A DNA stretch of 64,000 bases from Pinus tabuliformis (Eukaryota > Streptophyta > Pinopsida > Pinales > Pinaceae): contig CM062812.1 in NCBI GenBank assembly GCA_031772625.1, forward strand, positions 735,665,714 to 735,729,713. Direction: 5' to 3'. The position numbers and the translations under genes were made by a program. Of this stretch, positions 24,466-35,559 are shown in pieces (within the stretch, counting starts at the first letter, position 1; every line of letters begins with the position of its first letter). The notes beneath the pieces are model-generated. The model searched no databases and was not told where the DNA came from. It worked only from the letters and a program-made list of their open reading frames with translations.

Positions 24466-25394
24466 TTCCTATAGTATCCGTTTAATAGCTAGAAGGAACA
24501 TTAGGGATTATGTAGAAATGAGAATGAATTACCTTAGATTAAGTTCCATTTTTGAAAAGTTCAAATTATATAACTTGGAAGATGAGGATGAGAATGTACT
24601 TGCAATCTCATTATTTAGATGTATGGCTACCTGTGGAGAATGGAGTAATAGATGATAAGTTTGATAAACAAGCCAAGGATGAAATCATGAGAGGGTTGTC
24701 TAAGTCCGATATTCAAAAACTAGTCTATCATGATACTGCCAAAGGGATATGGCATGAGTTTTAGTCCAACTATAATATATATCAAATGCATGTGATGTCA
24801 ATAGGCTTTACCTAGAGGATGCAACAGTCAAATATTCAAAGAGCACTACCTATCATGAATCAATAGATGGTTCTCCTATATTAATAGGCCAAGTTGTTGA
24901 TAAAAAAATTATAGGATTCAGAGAAGATGAAATATGTAACTAATTTGTTGTTTTGTCATTATTATAACACTATATGCCATTTATCTTCAAATTTCTCAAT
25001 TGTAAGTAATAGTGAAGGTGAGAGTTTGTCATATAGTAGTAGTGAAGGGACCTCCTTGGTAGGAATAACACATCTAGACAATGTTTAAGAAGGAAATAAG
25101 TCCATATCTTTTGAGGAGGAAGAAATGGCCTGTCATGTGTCAGAAGAATAATACTTAGTCATCAACAGAGCAAAGTCTTAAGAGAGATGTGAGAAAAGTT
25201 GGCACTAGTGGTGAATCTAGTGGTTCCTCTAGTGATTTGGAACACCTTGAAGAAAAGGTCAATTTGAAAGAGGTTCTTATGTCATCCCTTAAGGAGATTA
25301 ATAATCTCAAAGCCATCAATCTATAGTTGGAAGTAGATAGTAAGGCACTAAGAGAGAATTTGGTGAATCTTCAGAAGCATGCAAAGAATTCTGG
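24466..25394 (+). pseudogene. C2 gag fragment, SIRE-like Ty1/copia
   Basis: The copia Gag N-terminal block is clear at 24552-24764: SNYITWKMRMRMYLQSHYLD.VWLPVENG, then SDIQKLVYHDTAKGIWHEF (the UBN2/DUF4219-type gag region). Farther on, after several stops, comes a glutamate- and leucine-rich segment (VNLKEVLMSSLKEINNL, then LEVDSKALRENLVNLQ, about 25258-25376) resembling the coiled-coil tail of SIRE-type Gag. The sequence then stops abruptly at about 25394, where minus-strand gypsy integrase begins. No C2 protease or pol was found elsewhere in the window. Confidence 0.7.
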
Positions 25395-26776
25395 AGCGAT
25401 GACCAAAAACACGCAGTCATTGCCATGCTCAGTAGAATGAAGGTTTGACATGTAATCCATGGAGATGGATTCCAAAGGCTGATTAGGAGTAGGAAGAGGA
25501 GTATATAGGCCTTGTTTCTTGATTTTTGGTTTGTAAATGGAGCAGGCAGTGCAGGATATGATATACTTCCCAACATCCTATCAAAGTTTTTCTAATAAAA
25601 ACAATTCTGCAATACTGCCACTATTTTCTCTACTCCGAATTGTTCAATGAACCGACTATAGTGCACCTCCCAAATCATCTTGGCACGATCACTTGTTGGA
25701 GCACATAGGTGTCCCATGCGACATAACAGCGCACCCTAGAGGTGAAAATTTGGAACTTTCTTACCCTCGAGGAGCATTTCACAAGTGTTGTTGAATTTTG
25801 TATTGCTCTTGTAAAGATGTGGTCACCCTGAAGTCTCGTGTCCACAAGATTTGATCAAAGTGGTTAGCAGCATGGCCAATGGTCGGCTGAGATAGTTTGC
25901 AATATTATTAGTGCTTCCCTTCTCATACTTTTTGCTCAAATGGAACTGTTGCAGATATGTGGACTATATTTAATGGTGATCATTCTGCAACTTCCCTTAT
26001 GTTTGTATGAACTACACGAGTTTTTGGTCCATGTGGATGATTTTTTCCTTCCCCAAAATGTAAAGCTTTCATTATCAACGGGCTTGCACAGTAGAATACA
26101 TCTCTTTGTCATAAGTGGGATAATTTTGGACTGTATCTGAAAGTGTCTCACTGTGATATGCCACAAAATGCCACTGTAGTGTAAGAACTACACCAATAGC
26201 ATAGTCGAAGGCATCCGTCTCAAGTTAAAATGTTTTTTGTAGGTCTCATAATGTGAGAACTAGTGCAGAGCCGAGGCGATATTTCAACTTGAAAAACTCC
26301 TTTTGTTGGGGTTTAAACCAAAGTAACTTTTCTTTCGCTCCGCCCTTTATGACTTGACTCAACGACCAAGTGATGTGAGAGAATCCCAACAGGAATCTAT
26401 GATATAAATTGGCAAGGCCTAGAAAGTTGCAAGCCAATCTTGAAAAACGTGTATCTTGTCTGGGTCCGCATGCACACCCCACTCATTAATGATGCACCCA
26501 AAATATTGAACCTAGGTCATACCAAAAGTGTATTTCTCCAACTTGGCACACAATTTGTGTTAGTGTAGGGTTTGTAGGACATGGCAGATGTGGTGTATGT
26601 GATCTTCCCAACTCCATTTGAACATCGGGATGTCGTCCAGGGAGAATACCACAAACGGTTTGGTTAAGGGACGCAAGATGTCTTCCATTAGCTGCATGAA
26701 GTTTACAGGGGCATTCATCAACCCAAAAGGCATGACCATCCATTTGAAAAATCCCTCCTTTTATTTGAATGAACAA
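25395..26776 (-). pseudogene. G3 RT (C-terminal part), RNase H and integrase (N-terminal part)
   Basis: Read on minus from 26776: the RT segment FQMDGHAFWVDECPCKL in a shifted frame, the polymerase motif as SLDDI at about 26630-26643 (the tyrosine of YLDD changed to serine), then LGLANLYHRFLLGFSHITW and SQVIKGGAKEKLLWFKPQQKEF at 26482-26260. RNase H runs through about 25900. The integrase zinc-binding region follows (RMGHL..., about 25720), then PLESISMDYMSNL at about 25460, which holds the first catalytic aspartate. The match to G4 ends at 25395, so catalytic D2, E and the C-terminus are gone. Confidence 0.75.
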
Positions 26777-27262
26777 TATAGGTTTTAACCCCGTAAAGAA
26801 TTTACTCGCATACGGATTCTAAAACACAAAAAATAAACAATGCGAGAGAATAACACATAAAACACATATACACAGATATTTTCCACTGGATCCCAAAATA
26901 GGGACTACCAGCTTGATTTTTCATTGTATTCATTTCAATGTTACAATACATATTTATACATGCCAAAGCATCCAATACCGTGGACCGAAAAACCATCACA
27001 TCCAAAACCATGGATCGAAAACCATAGGTAGGTTCGCCCAACCTAATATAGGGTCCAATTTTTTTTTCCCAAGGCACTGCCCCGGACCCTGTAGAGGGGG
27101 GATACCTGCCCCCCTCAAACCCCCCAGACAAGTGGGGCTGCTGCCCCCCCTGTCAACCCCCCGCTGCACAATCGGTGGAACGAAGGGGGGACTCCGTCCC
27201 CCCTCTAACCCCCCAGTTCACTATGTAGGTTAGTTGTGGAAAGAATATAACACAACCCAACA
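26777..27262 (-). repeat. C1 3' LTR
   Basis: On minus it starts TGTTGGGTTGTGTT and ends AAAACCTATA (the other copy ends CCTACA). It pairs with 46451-46913. Unlike its partner it retains long C/G runs at 27096-27214. Confidence 0.9.
27096..27214 (-). other. Clustered G-runs in C1 LTR (quadruplex-capable)
   Basis: On the minus (element sense) strand six runs of 6-7 G occur in three pairs separated by 5-6 bases (plus-strand C-runs at 27109-27114/27120-27125, 27144-27150/27157-27162 and 27198-27203/27209-27214). Two plus-strand G6 runs at 27096-27101 and 27185-27190 could instead form hairpins with the C-runs. The partner LTR has mostly lost this pattern. Confidence 0.8.
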
Positions 27263-27275
27263 TTCTCCCACTTGT
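27263..27275 (-). other. C1 polypurine tract
   Basis: On minus, AAGTGGGAGAA ends directly at the TGTTGG start of the 3' LTR. Position and purine content fit a plus-strand primer. Confidence 0.85.
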
Positions 27276-28915
27276 TGTTTTCTTTCCACATGGGGCCACA
27301 GGAGAGCTTAGTAATTTTTCCAGCCCTAAAACGCCCATTGTTTCTCTACACCAAGAGAACTTATCAGAGCTCACAGATTTTGTAAATGCATCTGCAGTAT
27401 TCTTCAAAATGTCCACCTTTACCAGCAACACCTTTTTGTCTTCTATCATATCCCGCACAAAGTAATACTGAACATCAATGTTCTTCGTCTTTGAATGATA
27501 AGCAGGGTTCTTTGCCAAGAAAATTACACTTTGGCTGTCACAGTGTATCCTTACAGCTCCCTGTACTAACCCCATACTTGAACACAATCTCTGCAACCAA
27601 ATTGCTTCCTTGCTTGCATGAGTGGCTGCCATGTATTCTACCTCTATAGTTGATGGTGCCACTACGGATTGTTTCTTACTCATCCAACTGACTGCACCTT
27701 CAAATAGGTTAAACATATACCCACTTGTAGATCTTCTCTGATCCAGATCTCCAGCCCAGTTTGAATCGACAAAGCCACGAATATCCAACACTCCATCCAA
27801 TCCTGGTCTTCCTTGGTAGCACAAACCATAATCACTAATGCCACGCAAATACCTGAAAACTCGCTTTAGTGTTGTCTAGTGCTCCTTCCCTGGTTTTAAC
27901 GTAAACATGCTCAATACTTCCACTTCATGTGCAATGTCTGGTTTAGTACAAATCATTTCATACATCAGGCTACCAACTGCACTTGCATATCGGACACAGG
28001 ACATATCCTCTTCCTCTTCTTATGTCTTGGGACACTGTTCAGCAGATAACTTTACACCTACATGAATAGGAACCTTCATCGATTTACTATCCTACATATT
28101 AAACCTCCGCAGTATTGTCTCAACATACTTCCTCTGGTTTAACCAGAGCTTCCTCTTTGCCTGATCTCTTTTAATTTCAATTCCCAAAATATAGTTTGCA
28201 GCACCAAGATCTTTCATGTCGAATTTGGAGGACAATTGCGTCTTCAAATCTTGGATAATTTCTTTCTCATTTCCAACTAGCAACATATCATCCACATACA
28301 AGACCAAATAAATAACATTGTCACCAATTTGTTTAAAATACCCACAGTGATCTGCTTTTCTTCAGGTGAAGCCAAGTCCCCGTATAAATGTATCAAATTT
28401 CTGATACCACATCCTTGGTGACTATTTTAACCCATATAGAGACTTCTTTAACTTGCATACTAGTTCCTTCTTACCCTTCATCGCAAAGCCTTCGGGTTGC
28501 TTCATGTAGATCTCCTCTTCCAGATCCCCATGAAGAAATGTTGTCTTCACATCCATCTCTTCCACCTCAAAATCAAAAGCAGTAGCAACAGATAAAAGTA
28601 ACCTAATAGAAGTTACCTTGGCAACAGGAGAAAAAATATCACCAAAATCAATTCCCAGCACCTGGGAATAACCTTTTGCTAGCAATCGAGCTTTGTATTT
28701 CTCCACCTTTCCTTTTGCATTTGTCTTCTTCTTGAACACCCATTTGATGCCAATGGATTTCCTTCCAGTCGGTAACTCCACCAGATCCTAAGCCTCATTT
28801 TTTTGCAAATATTCCATTTCATCAACCATGGCCTCTTTCTAGAGTTTTCCATCCTTTGAATCTACTGCTTCCTTCACAGTTTTGGGATCATCATCAGTAA
28901 TAGATAAAGAAAAAT
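27263..28915 (-). pseudogene. C1 reverse transcriptase and RNase H
   Basis: Copia-type RT begins at 28781 with a GIKWVFKKKTNAKGKVEKYK block, then ARLLAKGYSQVLGIDFGDIF, FEVEEMDVKTTFLHGDLEEE and EIYMKQPEGF; after a stop near 28430 the catalytic YVDD lies at 28287-28298, followed by KFDMKDLGAANYILGIEI. RNase H is nearly intact from 27848: GFVDSNWAGDLDQRRSTSG, SWMSKKQSVVAPSTIEVEYM, a HCDSQSVIFLAKNPAYHSKT block and NIDVQYYFVRD. Its frame runs past the polypurine tract into the LTR. Stops near 27875, 28020 and 28095 split RT. Sequence similarity is to the Tork/Tnt1 group. Confidence 0.9.
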
Positions 28916-28916
28916 T

Positions 28917-30130
28917 TTAATAGAAAGCAGATGGACTATACCTTTCTGGCTGCCTTCTTTCTCGAATTGATCTTCTTACATCGGGAGTTTGTGGCTCTTC
29001 ATCTTCTGATTCCTCCTCTGCTGTAGAGTCTAATTCTTCGTCCTTTAGCTCAAACTCTATCTTCTTAGGTTCCTTTGGTTGGACTTCATGTTTAATAACA
29101 TCTTTCACCTCTCTAAACACCACATATCAACTGTACACAACCTTCCTTGTTCCTGGGTTCCAAAGCTTATAACCCTTTAAACCATCCTTATACCCAATAA
29201 AGATGTACTTTTCAGATTTACTATCCAACTTGGTTCATTTCTCCTTTGGAACATGTACATATGCATCACATCCAAATACTTTCAGATGTGAAAGAGAGGG
29301 TTTCTTACCAGTCCATACCTCTTGTGGACTCTTATCCTCAACGTTGATGAACGTGATTTTTTGACCAGGTAACATGCTGTCTCCACCGCCTCTGCCTAGA
29401 ATTCCTTTCCTAACCTGGCACCACTGAGCATGCTTCTTGCCCTTTCCATCAACGTCTTGTTCATTCTTTCTGCAACTCCATTTTGCTGAGGTGTATATGG
29501 AGTAGTCTTTTGATGTGCTATACCACACATTTTACAGAATTCTTCAAATTCTTTACTACAAAACTCTCCACCGTTATCTATCCTCAACACCTTTATCTTC
29601 TTCTCTATCTGGTTTTCTGCCAGAACCATAAATTCCTTAAACCTGTCAAAGACTTCAGATTTCTTCTTAAGGAACTATATCCATGTATTCCTTAAGAAGT
29701 CATCTACAAATGATACATAGTACACAGACTTACACAATGATGGAACCTTCATAGGTCCAAACACATCACTATGCACAAGATCTAATATTTGTTTCGCCCT
29801 CTTACCACCAGAGGGGAAACTCACCCGATTCTACTTCCCATATACACAATTTTCATAGAAATGAAAATCGAGAGAGCTATTACTCATACCTTCTACCATA
29901 CCTTTACCATGAAGTATTAGAAGGCCCTCCTCTCTAATATGTCCAAGCCTTTGATGCCACAACATGGTCTTCTCTCCAGAGACCACTAGATTTTATACTA
30001 CACTTTCAGGAACCACAAAACTATTGCACCCATCAACAAGAGTGCTACCTTGCAGCTTGCACAGAGTTCCAATTCAAACTCCTCGCATCCATACCAGTGC
30101 CCCCTGAACCATCTTGCAGGTATCCTGCTT
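28917..30130 (-). pseudogene. C1 integrase
   Basis: Copia integrase upstream of RT. The core reads KVLRIDNGGEFCSKEFEEFC (catalytic D in RIDNGGEF, about 29580) and YTPQQNGVAERMNKTLMERA (catalytic E, about 29470). The GKKPSLSHLKVFGCDAYVHV block follows in another frame, and an acidic C-terminal linker (KDEELDSTAEEESEDEE, then RRSIRERRQPERYSPSAFY, 28980-28920) leads to RT. The N-terminal HHCC region (29630-30130) is broken by stops. At least one frameshift lies near 29396-29528. Confidence 0.85.
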
Positions 30131-30249
30131 GAACACTGTTTTTAAACCTGCATCATCGAGCTTGCTTACAAAAATCAAATTTCTGGCTAATGCAAGAATA
30201 TGCAGAACACCTAGAAGAGTTCTAACCCTTCCACCTTGCAACTTTAACT

Positions 30250-30522
30250 TTACTTTTCCGCGACCAACGATTCTAGCCTTCCATCCCCTAAGAAGACATC
30301 ACCACCATTGTATTTATCATTCTCGTAGAACCACTCTTTATGGGGAGTGAAGTGAAAGGATGCACTTGAGTCAATCAACCATGCCTCATGATCTACATGT
30401 GTAATTGAAGAAGCCAAGTACACATCCCCACCTTCATTTGAGGTCATTTTCGCCTCTATAGAAGGAGCATCATCAGATCCCTTTCCTTTATCAAGAGCTT
30501 TAGATTTACAGTCCCTTTTGTA
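30250..30522 (-). pseudogene. C1 protease and left half of gag zinc knuckle
   Basis: The protease block reads HEAWLIDSSASFHFTPHKEW followed by GGDVFLGDG; copia proteases normally have D-S-G in the active site and here it is D-S-S. At 30480-30522 the C-terminal half of a CCHC zinc knuckle is encoded up to the point of G2 insertion; the other half is at 45615-45640. The break lies between the second cysteine and the histidine. Confidence 0.8.
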
Positions 30523-30527
30523 GTGCC
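30523..30527. other. Left target-site duplication of G2 (GTGCC)
   Basis: GTGCC is repeated exactly at 45610-45614, just beyond the other end of G2. Both copies belong to the C1 zinc-knuckle codons. Confidence 0.9.
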
Positions 30528-32622
30528 TAGTGAGTTCCAGTATTGCAGCAATAATGCTGCAACTCTAAGGCTTCCTTCTTTATTTTTATCAACCAGGTAG
30601 TTCATAAAAAACTTGGAAGCGACGGTGTTGTATGGACAAGTACTAGCTCTTACTGTAGGTTGTCACTTGATCAGCTGGCACAAGTTCACTAGGAGCTTAA
30701 ACCAACTTCTATGAGTTCTCAGAAGAAGCTTTTACTATGATGGAAGAGACCTAATTCTATAGGGACTATTCTACTTATAGAAAGAGAAGGAAAACTGAAA
30801 GGAAATGCAAACCCTAGCAAACCCTAATTGTGCAAGCAAAGAGATAGAAACTAGTAATATGGGCACCATTGACTACTGAAAAGGTAAATTGCATTTATAC
30901 AAGCTACTTCTAAAGAGAAATTAGAAGAAATCATCTTTTTGTACTTTTTGAATATTTTGTGTGGAATTATTATGTTGATGGCTTGACTGATTGTGACTGT
31001 GCAGAGGTTTGGTGGCAAAGGAATATGGAGTTGGCTTTTGCAGATGGAGAGGAAGGTATGGAGGGGTCCTAAGAAGTCCCTAGTACCCTTCTAGAGACTT
31101 CCATTGTGATCAGACTTTGAAAAATCACTCGCATGAACCTCTACAGGATGCTGCAGGGGGTTTACAGGAGATTCTATAGGAAGATCTACAGGAGGAGGCT
31201 GAAAGTGTTTTTTGGAGGTTTGAAGGTGGAAAAATGATGGGAAAAGGGAAATGAAGGCTGGATGAAGGTGTTGAGGGGTCTAGGACTCTGTCAATGAAGA
31301 TCAGGAATGAAGGAGATGGTTGGATTTGTTCAAAAGGCAAGAAAGCAACTTTATGGAAAAATGCAGGAATTAGGGCAGATTGGCGAAATATGGCGAAAGA
31401 GTGGGGAAATATTGAGAGATGATCTAGTACAGGTTATGCTATGGAGAAATGACAAGCTGGAATGTTCTACAAGTGAGCTGCACTCTTATTTTTCAAAACT
31501 GACCAAAGCAAGAACTGAAAAATAGAGTTTGTCTATTTTGACCTAAAATCTAACCTAAAAGCAAAGTACTGCTGAACAGAACCTTATGAACAGAAAGTTA
31601 TGCGAGAAAGCCATGGTAAATGAACATGAAATGGTCTAAGCATGTGAATCCAAGCAAATATTAACTTCTCCAACTCAAAACATCACACTAGCAATTGCAT
31701 GAAAGGCAAAAACTGCGTTTTTGGTGGCAGTAGTGGTCTCTTGACCTCAAATCATGGTCCCAAGGAGGGAGAAAGGGAGTCAAGACCTACTGGTAGCCCT
31801 TTTGGATCTTTCTCTTTTACTAAAACAAACTACTTAAGCAACTGAAAGCAAGAGCAACTAATTTAACCATCAAAAGCAACCTATTTTACCAAAGCAAGAT
31901 TTAACCTAAACAACAAAAATCAGCTTATGAATGCAAGAAAAAAACATATAAATACACAAAGGAGGTGTTGGGCACTTGGGTTGGGCCCTAAACCAAGAGC
32001 TGCAGCCCTCTAGAAAGGATCAGTGCTGGTTCAAAGCTAGCTTCATCTTCATTGATCAAAAAAATAATAGTTACATCACAAAAACTGTCTACAAAAAGTG
32101 CTCGAAAATGAGCTGAGTACAAGACTGCACAAAAGTGCAAAAATAGACTATCAAATGGCTAACCTACTGAGGCTTGAAGCCTTCTTATTTATACATGTGG
32201 GGACCCCCAATAGTCCTCCTAAACTTTAGGATCTCGGCTGCCTAAATTGAAGAAAACAGTAGCTCCACTAGACTTGCTCGGCTTCCACTTTTGATCATCA
32301 TTGTGGGCCTTTGTACTCCGAGCTGCTGGTGGAGAACTCGAGGAAGGGGTCATTAATGCAGGAGACACCCCTCCTAGAAGTCCTTGGCCCTGTTTCCTCA
32401 AGTTTGGCTATCAATCCACTCATTAATGCCCGGTCCTTGTCCAAAAATGTCCAAAAATTTGCAATAAACACTCATTAGACTATGTGGCAAAGTGACTATC
32501 CCCATTCACTCTTTTGACATAAATATATTCAAAAAAATGCACAAAACTATAGAGAATGGTGGATTAAATGAAAATAATAGGCAGAATGAGCCCATATAGT
32601 TACCCATTTCTGGGGCTCATCA
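30528..32622 (-). repeat. G2 3' LTR
   Basis: On minus it starts TGATGAGCCCCAG and ends ACTCACTA, where G1 ends CTCACCA. TATAAATA lies on minus at 32186-32193. CTACAGG-type motifs cluster at 31138-31198. It is 2095 bp against 2093 bp in its partner. Confidence 0.93.
32186..32193 (-). promoter_or_regulatory. G2 LTR TATA box (3' copy)
   Basis: TATAAATA on minus, followed by AGAAGGCTTCAAGCC. The same box occurs in the 5' LTR at 45173-45180, the copy that would drive element transcription. Confidence 0.65.
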
Positions 32623-32636
32623 TCACCCCCCCGCTG
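32623..32636 (-). other. G2 polypurine tract
   Basis: On minus, GCGGGGGGGTGA abuts the TGATGAG start of the 3' LTR. The run of seven G is longer than in G1. Confidence 0.8.
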
Positions 32637-32661
32637 AATGGGTTGCTAATCCTCTGAGCAA

Positions 32662-35504
32662 CTAATCCAGTTCTTCATATTTAATAGCTTTAACAGCTTC
32701 CCTGACATCCCAAGCCTCTAAGGTGATGTCCTCTTCTCTATAATGAAAACCTGCTTTTCTGTCCACTTCCTCCCATTGTTTCTGTTCTTCTTCTTCCTTA
32801 AACCCTTCCAATAGTCCTAAGAGTAGTAGAGGACTGAACTTAAGGCCAATCCAGTTGGCTTTCAAGTTTTGCATTGATTGTTTATATAGAGCTACTCTCA
32901 TCATAGCTTCCCTCATTCTAGTTGGGGAGTGATACTCCCTGATCTTTAGGCTATATGACAATGTATTCGACCTTCTCATGCAAGGATGGAGGTAGTCATT
33001 GCCAAATAATCTCTCCATATCTTCAAAATGGGCGAGAGCTTGTGCTTGCCTATCAACATAATCAGGGAAAACTTGGGGGTTGGCTGCAAGGTGTTCATGG
33101 GCATAAATAAGAGCCAATGGTTCTACGGGTTCTGCCCTTATCATCATGGGCTCACTTAGTTCTTTTGCCATAATCTTTTGAATTTCCCCTGCTCTCTTTT
33201 CCTCGTGGCTTATCCAGGAAGCCATAGCCATGAGCTGTAGGTCTCCCAGTGCAACATTTGGATCCCACAAGTTCATGTCTTGTAGTTCCATATTATGGAG
33301 GTAGAATTCTGATAATTTGGCTTTATCTTCGGCTGAACTACTATCACATAGATGCATAAACTGACCATAATTTTGGAATGGGATTGTGCCCCTCTGGGCC
33401 AATGTTTTAATCTAGAATTGGAGCCATTGTTCTTTGAGATACAGTGCATAGGATCTAACTGGTTGTCTGCACTGCAAGGCCTCCATTGCCTAGCTGGCCA
33501 TGCAGGCTATCTGGGCTTCCTTTTCCTGCAACTGTTGTTTCAAAATCAGCACTTCAGCTGCTATCTAAGATTCTTTTTCTTCCTGTTGTTTCATCAGCAT
33601 TTCAACATTAGTCTGTGGCTCTTACTCTTACTGTTGTTTCTATGTTGCTTCACTATCTGCTAGGGGTCCTTCTTGTTGTTGCTGCCCTTCCAAGATCGGC
33701 AGCTTGTCTTCCCCTATAGATTCCCCTTCCTGTAACTGCTTTTTTAGTAGTTCATTTTCTTCTTGTAGTTGAGCTCTTCTAATGCTCTCTATGTGTCTTA
33801 CCATGCCCAACTCCTTTCTCAACTCTCTCAACTGGTCTTCCATGTGCCCTATATCTTCAACTACTTTAGATTTAGCAATCTGCATCCAGGTGTGGGTTCT
33901 GACCCTTTCTTGTCCTAATTCAAAGAAAATAGGTACAACAAATTTTTGTGGGATGATATTCCCACCATCTAGGAGATTCTAATAGGAGTCTAAATTAGGC
34001 TGAGGGCTTGTTTCAAGTATCTCTTTGACCTTGCCTTATTATTCTGACCGTTCTGCTACCTTCTCTTCTAATTTTTCAGTTTCTTTCAGCTTGGCCAGTG
34101 CCTCTGGTAGAGAGGTTTGAGCTTCCTATAGGACTACTTTGGAGTCCATCAACTTGATTCTTTCCTTCTAGGTGGAATTTTTTGACTCCCTCTCTCATAG
34201 GTGATAGAGATTTTGGAGGGGGATTCCTCCTTTTTCTCAGTAGGTGCATCCTAAATTATTATACGTTCTTTTGATAGTGGCTAGGGCTTGCCCACCTTAA
34301 TCCTGGTGCTCCTTCTGGCCTTGAAATACATGGATGTTTGTCCTTTTCTCTTTCCCTTTTGTTTTGTTGGAGTGCTCAATGTAGCAAGCACAGCTGCTGC
34401 TTCCTTTGCCAATGTCTCAGGGGATGTTTCTCTATGTTGTTCTTTTCCTTCATCTTTTGCAGTCTTTCCTATGTTTGTTGTTTTTTCTTGTGTCTCTGCT
34501 ATCTCTGGTGATGTCTTCTCCTTTTCTTGTTGGGTCCCTGCCTCCCTTGTGGCAGTCCTGTTCTGGGATTTCTTGGGCTTTTTCTTCTCAACTTCTGTTC
34601 TTTTCCTCTTCTCTGTTTTTGAATCTATTTTCATTTTTGCCTTAGGTACAACAGTGGGTTTGTCAAGTTTCTCCTCTTCTTTCTACTTCTCCTCTGTTTC
34701 ATGTTCCTCCTCTGTTTGAATATTTTGTGTCTTCTCATGAATTTCTTTTTCAATTTCCTCTTTCTCTTCCTCCTCCTCACTGCCAGATGGGCTAATGTCC
34801 TCAGTCAAAGTTTTGATGTCATCTCCTCTAAACATATTCCTGAATATTTCCCAAGCTATGGGGATGGTGTATGTGTGTAGGGCATCTTCCACCAATAATT
34901 TAATGAGGCCATGGTGGGCCAGCTGGTCTGGGACCCCTTCATTCAACTTGGTGCTACATTCTATCAAGGACTAGAGGAGGAAATATGGGAGATTGAGTTT
35001 CCTAGCTGCAGGTAGGTCCATCCCATATCTCAATTCATGCAATAACCTGAAGTGGTAACCATAAATTATACTAAACCTTCCTTCACAAGTGATATATTTC
35101 ATTATTTGGTAGCTAACTTCACTCCATGGAGGAGGTAAGCTTATCCTTCTGACCCCATTTTTATCCTCTATAGGATGCTCCTCAGGCTAAAAGAATGTCT
35201 TCTTAGAAGCCTGTCCTAATGTTTTTTCCTCCTTGCTCCAAGGGAGCCCAAGTGGAAGACCTGTGATTCTACTGATAAAATCAGGTGTAAGCTCAAGAGT
35301 TAGACCCCTGAGACTGACTGTAGCATCTGTTTTCGAATGGGGTCTTGAGGACATAAAAAATTCTTCAGTCACCTCATCATCATATCCATGAATTCTTTCA
35401 AAGAAAGTCATCCAGTTTGCCCTGGTGAAGAGGGCCACCACCTCGGGATGCTCATGCAATTTGTTGGAATTCAAAGGCTCCTTCCTCATAGAACCTCTAG
35501 ACAT
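32662..35504 (-). pseudogene. G2 accessory ORF downstream of integrase
   Basis: Function unknown; about 950 codons on the element sense strand. From the ATG at 35504 (MSRGSMRKEP): a globular block (VVALFTRANWMTFFERIHGY, LELTPDFISRITGLPLGLPW), a KYITCEGRFSIIYGYHFRLL-type block around 35080-35020, ECSTKLNEGVPDQLAHHGLI, then acidic low-complexity and lysine-rich stretches (34930-34281). After a frameshift comes a coiled coil (EDQLRELRKELGMV..RRAQLQEENELLKKQLQE, 33885-33640), then an unbroken 246-codon C-terminal part (33402-32662) containing NWIGLKFSPLLLLGLLEGF. Stops at 35187, 34968-34970 and 34683 break it. It aligns block by block with G1. There is no evident membrane span, so an Env role is not supported. 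Confidence 0.75.
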
Positions 35505-35559
35505 GGTGTTTAGTGGTTTCTGAAAGTGCTCAAGTGAACAAAAAAACAACAATTTCTAA

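Noticed and set aside
26772..26776. AACAA as a C1 target duplication
   Set aside because: The other side of C1 reads TCTTG (46914-46918), which does not match, so no duplication is claimed.
34288..34719. Open frame of 143 codons on plus, rich in Phe, Ser and Val
   Set aside because: Antisense of the lysine/glutamate-rich part of the G2 accessory ORF; the apparent membrane-like character is a by-product of complementing charged codons.
32662..35504. Envelope gene in G2
   Set aside because: Position after pol would fit, but I found no signal peptide, cleavage site or membrane span, and the protein is rich in charged and coiled-coil sequence.
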